From contig CAMCHP010000020.1 in NCBI GenBank assembly GCA_945874695.1, positions 1 through 44,415 on the forward strand: a DNA stretch of 44,415 nt, read 5' to 3'. Made by a program: the position numbers and the translations under genes. This DNA comes from Chryseobacterium gleum. Lineage in GTDB: Bacteria; Bacteroidota; Bacteroidia; Flavobacteriales_D; Sanyastnellaceae. Within the stretch, counting starts at the first letter, position 1. Every line of letters begins with the position of its first letter. Shown in pieces: positions 1-8,702 of this stretch. The notes beneath the pieces were generated by a model that was not told where the DNA came from, made no database searches, and was given only the letters and a program-made list of their open reading frames with translations.

Positions 1-1
1 C

Positions 2-916
2 AAACCGGTGATCAGAATTCGAAACAACGGTGAGCAACCGCTTACTTCGTGTGTGTTCACTTATGGCATCAATGGCCAAACCGATACCTTCACTTGGACG
101 GGCAATTTGCCCTTCGGTGAATCGGTTGATGTAACGCTCACCTATAATAATGTCAATTTCTACAGTGCCGATGACCAAGAGGAAATCGCGTTGTTCACCG
201 TTACGGTTGACCAACCGAACGGGCAAACCGACGAAGATCCATCCAACAGCACGGCCACATCAACCTTCATTCGTCCGCCGCTTTACGCCTACAACGACCT
301 CGATGACAACCGGATGATCGTTTGGATTAACACGAACAATACCCCTTGGGAAAACACGGTAAGTATTGAAACCATGAACGGAACGGAAGTCTTTGCACGT
401 TCATATTCGCAGGCCAATTTTAACCACCGCGACACAATCGCGTTGAACGAAGGGTGCTATGTTTTCCGAATGACCGATGTTGACGATGACGGATTGTCAT
501 TCTTCGCTAACAACGACGGAAGCGGATCAGCGCGACTTAAAAGGGTAGGGGCTGGCAATTTTGTGCAGTTCAATCCGAATTTCGGCAAAGACATCGTGCA
601 GCACTTCTACTTCAAAACAAACATCGTATCAGTTGAAGAGCAAGTGCGAGGGCAGAATGCGTCCATTCAGGTGTTCCCGAATCCCGGATCGAACTTCGTT
701 CACGTGAACCTCCAGAATTTTGCGCCGCGCGTACAATGGGTGGTTTACGACCTAAACGGTCGGATGGTTCTCGAAGGAAAGCACACCCTCGGCAATCAAG
801 CTGGAACGTCTGGCTTGACCATCCCAACAGCGAGCCTCACCAACGGATTATATACCATAACCGTGTTCGACGGTGAGCATCGGCGCTCCGAACGCTGGAT
901 GAAGGCAGAAAATTGA
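2..916 (+). CDS. T9SS-sorted exoprotein, 3' part (5' end outside window)
   Basis: The reading frame is open to the left edge, so only the C-terminal ~305 residues are visible. The first ~90 residues look like a beta-sandwich module of the CARDB/adhesion type. They are followed by a segment with the pattern GCYxFxxTDxDxDGLSFFANNDGSG, a motif common in secreted Bacteroidota peptidase and glycosidase tails. The last ~85 residues form a typical type A T9SS C-terminal sorting domain: VFPNPGSNFVHV, then VYDLNGRMV, then LTNGLYTITVF and a basic end. The product is therefore probably exported by Sec, moved across the outer membrane by T9SS, and released or attached to the surface. The catalytic or binding part lies upstream of the window, so no enzyme activity is assigned. 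Confidence 0.85.
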   Translation, partial: KPVIRIRNNGEQPLTSCVFTYGINGQTDTFTWTGNLPFGESVDVTLTYNNVNFYSADDQEEIALFTVTVDQPNGQTDEDPSNSTATSTFIRPPLYAYNDLDDNRMIVWINTNNTPWENTVSIETMNGTEVFARSYSQANFNHRDTIALNEGCYVFRMTDVDDDGLSFFANNDGSGSARLKRVGAGNFVQFNPNFGKDIVQHFYFKTNIVSVEEQVRGQNASIQVFPNPGSNFVHVNLQNFAPRVQWVVYDLNGRMVLEGKHTLGNQAGTSGLTIPTASLTNGLYTITVFDGEHRRSERWMKAEN

Positions 917-925
917 ACCCACAAG

Positions 926-961
926 AATTAAAAAAAGGCGCGAAAGCGTCTTTTTTTAATT
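926..961 (+). terminator. Intrinsic terminator, probably active in both directions
   Basis: The stem pairs an A-rich left arm ending in GGCGC with GCGTC plus a T7 tract through a GAAA tetraloop; one G-T wobble is the only irregularity over about 16 pairs. It starts 10 bases after the stop codon of the T9SS protein. A-tract and T-tract are symmetric, so it could also stop transcription coming from the right. Confidence 0.85.
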
Positions 962-1037
962 ACACCCCCTTCGAAAATGAAATTTCACCGATAAAAATAT
1001 TTTTCTTGAAGATGTGAGCTGTTTTTTAGGGGGGTGT
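962..1037. promoter_or_regulatory. Dyad-rich region upstream of the glnN promoter
   Basis: ACACCCCC at 962-969 is the reverse complement of GGGGGTGT at 1030-1037. Between them are two perfect short palindromes, TGAAATTTCA at 978-987 and AAAAATATTTTT at 993-1004. The layout, directly upstream of a promoter for glutamine synthetase, suggests operator sites or a large stem-loop. No known regulator binding site was recognised, so this is a candidate only. Confidence 0.35.
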
Positions 1038-1060
1038 TCGTAAAAATATACGAAAAAAAA

Positions 1061-1091
1061 TTGAAATAACCCTATCCGCGGTGTACCTTTG
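1061..1091 (+). promoter_or_regulatory. Bacteroidota-type promoter of glnN
   Basis: TTG at 1061-1063 and TACCTTTG at 1084-1091 are separated by 20 bases. This matches the Bacteroidota sigma-ABfr consensus (TTTG, 19-21 bases, TAnnTTTG) with a perfect -7 element. Transcription would start near 1096, giving a leader of about 25 bases before ATG 1122. Confidence 0.75.
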
Positions 1092-1121
1092 TACTCAAAT
1101 TCCAAAAAACAACCGCTTCTT

Positions 1122-3311
1122 ATGGCAACTTTCAGGTCAAAAGCGCTCGATTACGTAGCACATCGTAAGCCGCAACATCAAACGCCTCCCGCTGCGCGTA
1201 TTTCTGAGTACTATGGCATCAACGTGTTCAGTCAACACGTGATGCGTGAGTACCTCACCGATGAGGCATACAAGAATGTAATGGCGTCTATTAACGAGGG
1301 CCGTCGCATCGAGCGCGGAATTGCAGATCAAATTGCAAGCGCAATGAAAGATTGGGCAATCTCGCGCGGTGCAACCCATTACACCCACTGGTTTCAGCCC
1401 TTGACTGGAGCGACTGCAGAAAAGCACGATTCATTCATTCAACCCACAGGTGACGGACGAGCGATCGAGAAGTTTGATGGCACCTTACTCGTGCAGCAAG
1501 AGCCGGATGCATCATCATTCCCAAGCGGGGGTATTCGAAACACCTTTGAGGCCCGCGGTTACACCATTTGGGATCCAAGTTCACCCGCTTTCGTGATTGG
1601 AAACACTTTATGTATTCCAACCATTTTCATTTCATACACCGGCTACGCACTCGATTACAAAGTTCCGTTGCTCAAGGCGCTCACTGCGGTTGACAAAGCG
1701 GCAACCGAAGTTTGCCAGTACTTTGATCGGGATGTAAAGAAGGTAAACACCACCCTCGGCTGGGAGCAAGAGTACTTCTTGGTTGACAAGGCGCTGTTCA
1801 ATGCTCGTCCTGATATCGCTCTGACCGGTCGTGCACTGTTCGGCCACAATCCGGCAAAAGGCCAACAGCTTGACGACCATTATTTCGGCTCAATTCCAGA
1901 TCGCATCATGGCCTTCATGAAAGAACTCGAGAATGAGGCGCATAAATTGGGTATTCCGGTAACAACACGTCACAATGAAGTTGCGCCGAACCAATTTGAA
2001 ATGGCCCCCATTTTCGAAGAGGCAAACTTGGCCAACGACCACAACCAATTGTTGATGGATTTGCTCGAGAAAATTGCGCGCAAGCATGACTTCCGCGTGC
2101 TTTTGCATGAGAAGCCCTTTGCGGGGTTGAACGGATCAGGAAAGCACAACAACTGGTCTTTGGCAACCGACACCGGGGTGAACCTCCTCAAGCCAGGAAA
2201 GAATCCAAAAAGTAACCTCCGTTTCTTGACGTTCTTTATCAACACCATCATGGCGATTCGCAAGAATGCAGATGTGTTGCGTGCTTGCATCGCAGGTGCT
2301 GGTAACGATCACCGTCTTGGAGCGAACGAAGCGCCACCGGCCATTATTTCAGCGTTTATTGGTTCGCAGTTGAGCACACTCCTTGATGACTTGGAGAAGA
2401 ACATCAAAGTGGGTGAGTTGACCCCCGATGACAAAACAGCGATTAAACTTGAAATCGGTCGAATTCCTGAAGTGTTGCTCGATAACACCGACCGAAACCG
2501 TACTTCGCCTTTCGCCTTTACAGGAAATAAGTTTGAATTCCGTGCAGTGGGTTCATCAGCGAACTGCGCAAGCGCGATGATCGCTTTGAACACCATTGTA
2601 GCCGATCAATTGATCGATTTTAAACGCAATGTCGATCGCCGCATTGAAGGTGGCTTGAAGAAAGATGAAGCGATCTTGACTGAACTTCAAAAACTCATTA
2701 CCGAATCGCGTGATATCCGATTCGAAGGAAATGGCTACGGTGAAGAATGGGTGAAGGAAGCAAAACGTCGCGGATTGAAGAACTTACTTAATACCCCGAA
2801 TGCACTCCGTGTATGGAAGGATAAGAAGGTTCAGAAACTCTTCAAAGACATGAATGTTTTGGAGCCCGAAGAAATGGAAGCACGCGCTGAAGTGGAGTTC
2901 GAAGCGTACATCATGCGCCGTCAAATTGAGGCGAGAGTTTGTGCAGATTTGGCCCAAAACCACATCATACCAACGGCAATTGTTTACCAAAACCGCTTGA
3001 TCGACAATGTGCGTGGGTTGAAAGAAATTTTTGGCGCAATAGATTTCGAAGATGCATCAAGCACCCAATTGAAGCTCATTCGTGAAATCTCAAACCACAT
3101 CAATGGGGTCAAAGAAAACGTCGATAAACTCATCGCCGAGCGCAATAAGGCCGATAAATTGGATGATATTGAGAAAAAGGCAGATGCGTACGCTGATAAG
3201 ATTCTTCCGATCATGGAAGTGATCAAAACACATAGCGATCAACTCGAAGTCTTGGTTGATGACGAACTTTGGCCGCTACCTAAACTTCGCGAGTTGCTTT
3301 TTACGCGTTAA
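1122..3311 (+). CDS. glnN: Glutamine synthetase, class III (GSIII)
   Basis: This 729-residue protein makes glutamine from glutamate, ammonia and ATP in the cytoplasm. Its length is that of GSIII, far above the ~470 residues of GSI. Characteristic blocks are NEVAPNQFEMAPIFEEANLA from about residue 285, HEKPFAGLNGSGKHNNWS from about 329, and GNDHRLGANEAPPAI further on, which hold metal, ATP and glutamate ligands. A TTG-initiated extension to 1089 is possible in frame, but that TTG lies inside the -7 promoter element, so ATG 1122 (MATFRSKAL) is chosen. It stands alone between its own promoter and a weak terminator, with dyad sequences upstream that may carry nitrogen control. Confidence 0.96.
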   Translation: MATFRSKALDYVAHRKPQHQTPPAARISEYYGINVFSQHVMREYLTDEAYKNVMASINEGRRIERGIADQIASAMKDWAISRGATHYTHWFQPLTGATAEKHDSFIQPTGDGRAIEKFDGTLLVQQEPDASSFPSGGIRNTFEARGYTIWDPSSPAFVIGNTLCIPTIFISYTGYALDYKVPLLKALTAVDKAATEVCQYFDRDVKKVNTTLGWEQEYFLVDKALFNARPDIALTGRALFGHNPAKGQQLDDHYFGSIPDRIMAFMKELENEAHKLGIPVTTRHNEVAPNQFEMAPIFEEANLANDHNQLLMDLLEKIARKHDFRVLLHEKPFAGLNGSGKHNNWSLATDTGVNLLKPGKNPKSNLRFLTFFINTIMAIRKNADVLRACIAGAGNDHRLGANEAPPAIISAFIGSQLSTLLDDLEKNIKVGELTPDDKTAIKLEIGRIPEVLLDNTDRNRTSPFAFTGNKFEFRAVGSSANCASAMIALNTIVADQLIDFKRNVDRRIEGGLKKDEAILTELQKLITESRDIRFEGNGYGEEWVKEAKRRGLKNLLNTPNALRVWKDKKVQKLFKDMNVLEPEEMEARAEVEFEAYIMRRQIEARVCADLAQNHIIPTAIVYQNRLIDNVRGLKEIFGAIDFEDASSTQLKLIREISNHINGVKENVDKLIAERNKADKLDDIEKKADAYADKILPIMEVIKTHSDQLEVLVDDELWPLPKLRELLFTR

Positions 3312-3364
3312 GCAACGCGCCGTATTTCGTGCAAAGGCCTTTCCAATTCACGGATGGGCCTTTG
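3304..3364 (+). terminator. Stem-loops at the 3' end of glnN
   Basis: Two hairpins follow each other. CGCGTT/AACGCG (3304-3319, loop AAGC) encloses the glnN stop codon. GCAAAGGCC/GGCCTTTG (about 3331-3364) is followed by a modest T-rich stretch (tactttta). The second may act as a weak intrinsic terminator; the T-tract is poor, so the call is tentative. Confidence 0.5.
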
Positions 3365-3436
3365 TACTTTTATCATAAAGTTGGAAGCTCATGCGCGGGT
3401 TGTGAGATAATACACGATATTCGCACCGAAGCACAA

Positions 3437-3469
3437 TTTGTTAATCTGTAGATAATTTAGTTATTTTCG
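3437..3469 (+). promoter_or_regulatory. Bacteroidota-type promoter of the PorE-like gene
   Basis: TTTG at 3437-3440 and TATTTTCG at 3462-3469 lie 21 bases apart. The -7 element differs from TAnnTTTG in one position. It is placed 20 bases before ATG 3490, giving a short leader. Confidence 0.6.
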
Positions 3470-3489
3470 CTTCCTGTAATTGGAAAAAG

Positions 3490-5490
3490 ATGCAACACAC
3501 CAACACCTTACAAGCTATTCAGCGCACACTGTTTACTGTGGCCTTGATTTTGGGCGCATTCGTGATGAGCGCACAATCAAAGTATACAGCTGATGCTGAC
3601 AATTCCTTTGAACGCGGCGCCTACGCACAAGCAGCTAAGCAATACCTCGCGGCATACAGCAAGGTTAAAGGCGTAGATGACAAAGGAGAACTCTGCTTCA
3701 AAATCGCTGAGTGCTACCGGATCATGCTTGATCCAAAGGCAGCTGAAGAGTACTACAACAAGGCAGCAGGCTTCCGCTACTACAAAACCAATCCTGAAAT
3801 GTACCTCCTCTTTGCTGACGTGCTCGGTCAGCAAAATAAATTCCCTGAAGCCATCGCCAAGGTGAACGAGTACAAAGAGAAAGGTGGTGACAGTGGCCGT
3901 GCGGCTGCTGTTATTGCAGAAATTGAGGCGGCAGCCCTTGCACTCGATGAACCACCTTCACGCTACGTCGTAGAACAAGTAGCTGCATTGAATAGCTCGC
4001 AGTTTGATTATGCACCGGTATGGTCTTCGAAAAAATTCGATGAGATTATTTTTGGTACCTCACGCCCAAGCACTGCTGGTAGCGGTGAAGATCCAATCAC
4101 CGGTGAAAGTTTCATGGACCTTTTCATCGCTGAACGCGATAAGAAAGGAAAATGGTCAACCCCAGTTCCTGCAAATAACACCGTTAACACGCCTTCAAGT
4201 GAAGGTGGTGCTTGCTTCGATAAGAAAGCACAAACCATGTACTTCACACGCTGTGAGGTCGATAAGAAAACCAACTTCGCTTGCGATATTTTCTACGCGC
4301 GTCGCACAGGAAAAGACTTCGGTCCGGCTGAGCCGCTCGGACTCATTAACCGTGAAGAAAACGACTCATCACAAGTTGGGCACCCAGCGCTTTCTCCAGA
4401 TGATTTGATTCTTTACTTTTCTTCAGACATGCCTGGCGGTTACGGCGGTAAAGATTTGTGGTACGTGAAGTACGACAAGAAAGCTGACAAGTGGTCAAGC
4501 CCAACAAACCTCGGTTCTGGCGTGAATACCAACGGCGATGAAATGTTCCCATTCATTCGTGACAACGGAACGCTCTACTTCTCGTCAACGGGGCATAACA
4601 GCATGGGCGGTCTTGATATCTTCATGGCTGAGTCAACCGGCGAGAATACCTTTGGCCCTGTGAAGGCAATGCCTGCGCCGATCAACTCTACTTCAGATGA
4701 TTTTGGTATCATCTTCGAAGGTGAAAAAGAAATGGGCTTGCTCACTTCAAACCGTCCAGGCGGAAAGGGTAAAGATGATATCTATGAGTTCAAGATGCCT
4801 CCGATGGAGTTCAAGTATATTGCCAATGTGTACAACTATGACACGGGGGCTCCATTAGCAAACGCAAAAGTTCGCGTGCAAGGCACAGATGGCGGTAGCT
4901 ATGAGCTTACAACCGATGGCAATGGTGGTGTGTCTTTGGTAGAAGGTGAGATTAAAGAAGCAAGCACATATTCTGTTGACGTTGCTTTGGAAGGTTTCAT
5001 TGGAACTGGCGATCAATTCTCAACGGTCGGTGTTACAGAGTCGGTGACTTTTGCACGTGAGTATTTTTTAAAAGAAATTATTGTTGGGGAAGACTACGAC
5101 ATGCCTTTGGTACTCTATCCGTTTGATCAGGCAACTTTATTGATCAATGATGAAGTGAACTCGGCTGACTCCTTGAACTACTTGCTCGACATCATGAACC
5201 GCAACCCGAACTTCGTTGTCGAGCTCGATTCACACACCGATACCCGCGGTGCTGCCGATTACAACCAACGCTTGAGCCAACGCCGTGCAGAGACCTGTGT
5301 GCAGTACTTGATTTCCAAAGGCATTGCTGCCGACCGTCTCGTGGCAGTTGGTAAAGGAGAGTCAGAACCAAAGGTTACTGACGCTCAAATTGCAACGATG
5401 GCAACGGAGGAGGAGCAAGAACTTGCACACCAAAAGAACCGACGTACTGTATTTAAAATCTTGCGTTTCGATTACGTGCCAAAAGAATGA
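3490..5490 (+). CDS. PorE-like OmpA-family protein with TPR, beta-propeller and carboxypeptidase-regulatory-like domains
   Basis: The 666 residues follow the domain order described for the T9SS component PorE of Porphyromonas gingivalis. An N-terminal signal peptide ends around AQS (residues 27-29). TPR-like helices follow to about 150, then WD40-like PD40 repeats at about 165-435 (xPALSPDDxxLYFSSD, xMFPFIRDNGTLYFSSTGH, LLTSNRPGGKGKDDIYEF). A carboxypeptidase regulatory-like fold covers about 440-530, and a C-terminal OmpA peptidoglycan-binding domain begins near 538, with SHTDTRG near 581 and NQRLSQRRA. It would sit in the periplasm or outer membrane and hold peptidoglycan. No lipobox cysteine is visible at the signal peptide. 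Bacteroidota encode several proteins with this architecture, so orthology to PorE rather than a paralogue is not certain. It is transcribed alone, from its own promoter to a strong terminator. Confidence 0.82.
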   Translation: MQHTNTLQAIQRTLFTVALILGAFVMSAQSKYTADADNSFERGAYAQAAKQYLAAYSKVKGVDDKGELCFKIAECYRIMLDPKAAEEYYNKAAGFRYYKTNPEMYLLFADVLGQQNKFPEAIAKVNEYKEKGGDSGRAAAVIAEIEAAALALDEPPSRYVVEQVAALNSSQFDYAPVWSSKKFDEIIFGTSRPSTAGSGEDPITGESFMDLFIAERDKKGKWSTPVPANNTVNTPSSEGGACFDKKAQTMYFTRCEVDKKTNFACDIFYARRTGKDFGPAEPLGLINREENDSSQVGHPALSPDDLILYFSSDMPGGYGGKDLWYVKYDKKADKWSSPTNLGSGVNTNGDEMFPFIRDNGTLYFSSTGHNSMGGLDIFMAESTGENTFGPVKAMPAPINSTSDDFGIIFEGEKEMGLLTSNRPGGKGKDDIYEFKMPPMEFKYIANVYNYDTGAPLANAKVRVQGTDGGSYELTTDGNGGVSLVEGEIKEASTYSVDVALEGFIGTGDQFSTVGVTESVTFAREYFLKEIIVGEDYDMPLVLYPFDQATLLINDEVNSADSLNYLLDIMNRNPNFVVELDSHTDTRGAADYNQRLSQRRAETCVQYLISKGIAADRLVAVGKGESEPKVTDAQIATMATEEEQELAHQKNRRTVFKILRFDYVPKE

Positions 5491-5532
5491 TTTAACCCGG
5501 AACTGCTCAGTTCACGAAATCAAAGTAACTTG

Positions 5533-5562
5533 CGGGGCGATTCAACATCGCCCCGTTTTTTT
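5533..5562 (+). terminator. Strong intrinsic terminator abutting the purM start
   Basis: A perfect 9-bp stem, CGGGGCGAT/ATCGCCCCG with a TCAAC loop, is followed by T7 (5556-5562). The purM ATG begins only five bases after the T-tract. Confidence 0.9.
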
Positions 5563-5567
5563 ATTCC

Positions 5568-6743
5568 ATGAACGACTCACGATACCAACAACGCGGCGTC
5601 TCAGCATCCAAAGAAGATGTGCATGCGGCCATTAAAAACGTCGACAAAGGACTCTTCCCGAACGCCTTTTGTAAAATTGTGCCCGATTATCTTGCCAACA
5701 GCGACGCGCATTGCATCGTCATGCACGCGGATGGCGCAGGCACCAAGTCGTCGCTCGCGTACCTCTACTGGAAAGAAACGGGAGATCTCTCGGTTTGGAA
5801 AGGCATCGCGCAAGATGCACTTATCATGAATATTGATGACTTGCTCTGCGTAGGTGCAACGGATCAGATCTTGGTGTCATCAACCATCGGCCGAAACAAA
5901 AACCGAATCCCAGGCGAGGTGATCGCTGCCATCATTCAAGGTACAGAAGAACTGCTTGCTGAATTGCGCGATCAGGGTATGCAAATTCACCTCACAGGCG
6001 GTGAAACAGCCGATGTAGGCGACCTTGTGCGTACAATCATCGTTGATTCAACCGTCGTATGTCGCATGCGACGCGATGAAGTCATTGACAATGCCAACAT
6101 CGCCCCGGGGCAAGTTATCGTGGGCTTAGCTTCTTATGGGCAAACAACCTATGAGTCGACCTACAACGGCGGAATGGGCAGCAATGGCCTCACATCTGCC
6201 CGCCACGACGTTTTTGGCGGCGACCTTGCCGCAAAGTATCCCGAGTCTTTTGATCCTGAAGTGCCCCGTGAACTTATCTATTCTGGAAATATAGGACTCA
6301 CCGACCCCGTGCCCGGAAGCCCCATTGATGCAGGTAAATTGGTGCTTTCGCCAACGCGAACTTATGCCCCCGTGATCCGTGAAATGCTGCGCCATCATCG
6401 TGATGCAATTCGTGGATTGGTGCACTGCTCAGGCGGTGCACAAACCAAGGTGTTGCACTTTGTAGATCAGGTGCATGTCATCAAAGACAATCTGTTTCCT
6501 TGTCCACCGCTCTTTAAACTCATCCAAGAACAATCCAAAACAGATTGGAAAGAGATGTACAAGGTCTTCAACATGGGTCACCGAATGGAGGTGTATTGTG
6601 AGCCTGCGCGTGCCCAAGAGTTGATTCAGATCGCTGCAAAGTTCAATCTAGATGCGCGTGTGATCGGTCGGGTTGAGGCGGCCACCGAACGTAAACTAAC
6701 CATCGAAAGTGAGTTTGGTACCTACATTTACACCCAAGCTTAA
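5568..6743 (+). CDS. purM: Phosphoribosylformylglycinamidine cyclo-ligase (AIR synthetase)
   Basis: PurM closes the imidazole ring in purine synthesis, converting FGAM to AIR with ATP. The frame shows the PurM/PurL-type fold: YQQRGVSASKEDVHAAI at the N-terminus, HADGAGTKSSLAYLYWKE, the AQDALIMNIDDLLCVGA block, HLTGGETADVGDLVRTIIVD, and CSGGAQTKVLHF followed by the FNMGHRME block near the C-terminus. At 391 residues it is the longer form usual in Bacteroidota, against about 345 in Escherichia coli. ATG 5568 follows immediately after a terminator, with no Shine-Dalgarno sequence and no obvious promoter, so its own transcription start is unclear. It is followed three bases later by prfA, which overlaps pyrF, giving a purM-prfA-pyrF cluster. 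Confidence 0.95.
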   Translation: MNDSRYQQRGVSASKEDVHAAIKNVDKGLFPNAFCKIVPDYLANSDAHCIVMHADGAGTKSSLAYLYWKETGDLSVWKGIAQDALIMNIDDLLCVGATDQILVSSTIGRNKNRIPGEVIAAIIQGTEELLAELRDQGMQIHLTGGETADVGDLVRTIIVDSTVVCRMRRDEVIDNANIAPGQVIVGLASYGQTTYESTYNGGMGSNGLTSARHDVFGGDLAAKYPESFDPEVPRELIYSGNIGLTDPVPGSPIDAGKLVLSPTRTYAPVIREMLRHHRDAIRGLVHCSGGAQTKVLHFVDQVHVIKDNLFPCPPLFKLIQEQSKTDWKEMYKVFNMGHRMEVYCEPARAQELIQIAAKFNLDARVIGRVEAATERKLTIESEFGTYIYTQA

Positions 6744-6746
6744 ACC

Positions 6747-7826
6747 ATGGATCAACTTCTGAATCGCATCGGTGCCATCGAAGATCGGTACCGTGAAGTA
6801 AGCCTGTTGATTGTCGATCCGGGCGTAATTGCCGACGGCAAACGCTATGCGCAACTCATGCGCGAGTACAAAGAACTTGGGAACATCGTCAGTCTTACAT
6901 CAGCCTATAAAAAGGTGAAAGTTGACATCCAGTCGGCCCGCGAAATCATACGCGATGAAGCCGATCCAGAGATGAAGGCATTTGCGCGTGAAGAACTTGA
7001 ACTTCTTGAAGTTGAAGAGGTGCGCTTGTATGAAGCAATGCGTTTGGCGCTTATTCCAAAAGATCCCAATGATACGCGTAACGTAATCGTTGAAATTCGC
7101 GCAGGTACCGGTGGCGATGAAGCCAGTCTTTTTGCGGGCGACCTTTTTCGAATGTACACCCGCTACATTGAGAATAAAGGGTGGAGCTATGAAATGGCCA
7201 ATGTCAACGAAGGTACCGCAGGTGGCTTTAAGGAAATCGTTTTCAGTGTATCGGGGGATGAAGTGTACGGTACACTGAAGTATGAAAGTGGGGTTCACCG
7301 CGTGCAACGCGTGCCTGCCACTGAATCGCAGGGCCGCATACACACGAGCGCCGCTACGGTGGCCATCCTGCCGGAGGCAGATGAAGTAGACGTTGACCTC
7401 AACATGGCTGATGTACGCCGAGACACCTTTCGCGCGAGCGGTGCAGGGGGGCAGCACGTCAATAAAACCGAGTCAGCGATTCGTCTTACACACATCCCGA
7501 CAGGGGTGGTGGTTGAATGCCAAGACGGACGTTCGCAACACAAGAACTATGACAAAGCGCTGAGTGTATTGCGTACGCGCTTGTATGAGCTCGAGCTCAA
7601 TAAAAAAGAGCAAGAACGCGCAGCTGAACGAAAAACCTTGGTTTCGACTGGCGACCGTTCAGCAAAGATTCGAACCTACAATTATCCGCAGGGTCGCGTA
7701 ACCGATCACCGCATCAACCTCACCTTATACAACCTGCAACACGTGCTTGATGGCGACGTGGATGTGATTATTGAACCGCTGAAAATGGCTGAAAACGCCG
7801 AAAAACTCAAAACAGGCCAGGGATGA
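6747..7826 (+). CDS. prfA: Peptide chain release factor 1
   Basis: RF1 recognises UAA and UAG in the ribosomal A site and triggers peptide release. The stop-codon recognition tripeptide PAT is at residues 190-192 (in RVPATESQGRIHTSAATV), which separates RF1 from RF2 (SPF). The catalytic GGQ is at 234-236 in ASGAGGQHVNKTES. The length, 359 residues, is normal. It lies three bases after purM and its TGA overlaps the pyrF ATG (ATGA), so the genes are probably translationally coupled. Confidence 0.97.
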   Translation: MDQLLNRIGAIEDRYREVSLLIVDPGVIADGKRYAQLMREYKELGNIVSLTSAYKKVKVDIQSAREIIRDEADPEMKAFAREELELLEVEEVRLYEAMRLALIPKDPNDTRNVIVEIRAGTGGDEASLFAGDLFRMYTRYIENKGWSYEMANVNEGTAGGFKEIVFSVSGDEVYGTLKYESGVHRVQRVPATESQGRIHTSAATVAILPEADEVDVDLNMADVRRDTFRASGAGGQHVNKTESAIRLTHIPTGVVVECQDGRSQHKNYDKALSVLRTRLYELELNKKEQERAAERKTLVSTGDRSAKIRTYNYPQGRVTDHRINLTLYNLQHVLDGDVDVIIEPLKMAENAEKLKTGQG

Positions 7827-8638
7827 CCAAGTTAGAACTCATTGAGCAAATCAACCGCAAAGAGTCGTTTCTCTGTGTTGGCCTCGATACAGATCCCGCA
7901 AAAATGCCCGAGCAGTTCGCCAAAACTCCAGAGGGCATGCTCGCATTCAATAAAATGGTGATCGAAGCGACCTCCGACCTATGTGTTGCCTACAAGCCAA
8001 ATTTGGCTTTTTATGAGGTTTTCGGCTCTGCCGGATGGGATGTGCTCAAAGAAACCATTGCGGCCATACCAAAACACTGCATGGTCATTGCCGATGCCAA
8101 GCGCGGAGACATTGGCAATACGGCTTCAGCCTACGCCAAAGCCATATTCGATGACTTGAAAGCGGATGCAATTACGGTTGCTCCTTACATGGGGAAAGAC
8201 TCGATCACGCCCTTTTTGGATTATGCAAATAAGTGGACCATCGTGTTGGGCTTAACATCAAATCCGGGGGCCAACGATTTCCAGTTTCACGGTCAACCGC
8301 CTTTGTATGAGCAAGTGATCACCACCTGTGCGCAATGGGGGAGTCCCGAACAACTTATGTTTGTGGTTGGAGCTACACGTCCTGAAGGGCTCGCGCGCGT
8401 GCGTGAAATTGCACCGGATCACTTTTTCTTGGTTCCAGGCGTTGGTGCGCAGGGCGGCGATTTGCTCGAAACCGCAAAAGCAGGCCTCATTGGTCCTTCG
8501 CGCAAACAAGGCATCGGGCTGCTTGTGAATGCATCGCGCGCCATTATTTATGCCGGTCACTACGAAGTGCACATCCGCGCGGCAGCGCGAAAAATGCAAC
8601 AAGAGATGGCGCAATTCATGCATACCTTACAACCGTAA
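7823..8638 (+). CDS. pyrF: Orotidine 5'-phosphate decarboxylase
   Basis: PyrF decarboxylates OMP to UMP, the last step of de novo UMP synthesis. The 271-residue form is the longer type II family. It shows FLCVGLDTDPAKMPEQF near the start, the catalytic IADAKRGDIGNTASAYAK at about 89-106, and FFLVPGVGAQGGDLLET in the phosphate-binding part. The start overlaps the prfA stop by four bases. An imperfect inverted repeat at 8642-8678 follows, without a T-tract. Confidence 0.96.
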   Translation: MTKLELIEQINRKESFLCVGLDTDPAKMPEQFAKTPEGMLAFNKMVIEATSDLCVAYKPNLAFYEVFGSAGWDVLKETIAAIPKHCMVIADAKRGDIGNTASAYAKAIFDDLKADAITVAPYMGKDSITPFLDYANKWTIVLGLTSNPGANDFQFHGQPPLYEQVITTCAQWGSPEQLMFVVGATRPEGLARVREIAPDHFFLVPGVGAQGGDLLETAKAGLIGPSRKQGIGLLVNASRAIIYAGHYEVHIRAAARKMQQEMAQFMHTLQP

Positions 8639-8702
8639 ACTTTAGGCCGCCGATCTTGAATTTGGCGATGTGACCTAAGCTTTCTTGTCCCATTTTCGGG
8701 AC

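Noticed and set aside
1089-1121. Extended glnN start at TTG 1089
   Set aside because: The TTG lies in the -7 promoter element and would precede the expected transcription start.
3351-3358. CGGATGGG within the glnN terminator, same 8-mer as the repeat flank
   Set aside because: No matching five-base stem and TAAC loop precede it; it pairs instead in a different hairpin.
6900-7457. 185-residue minus-strand open frame opposite prfA, and other long antisense frames
   Set aside because: They lie entirely over clear housekeeping genes, have low-complexity or Cys/His-rich composition, and show no domain.
8020-8039. Hairpin-like TTTTCGGC-TCT-GCCGGATGGG in pyrF, resembling the dispersed repeat
   Set aside because: Loop is three bases and differs from TAAC, and the sequence encodes a constrained PyrF peptide (FGSAGWD); chance similarity is more likely.
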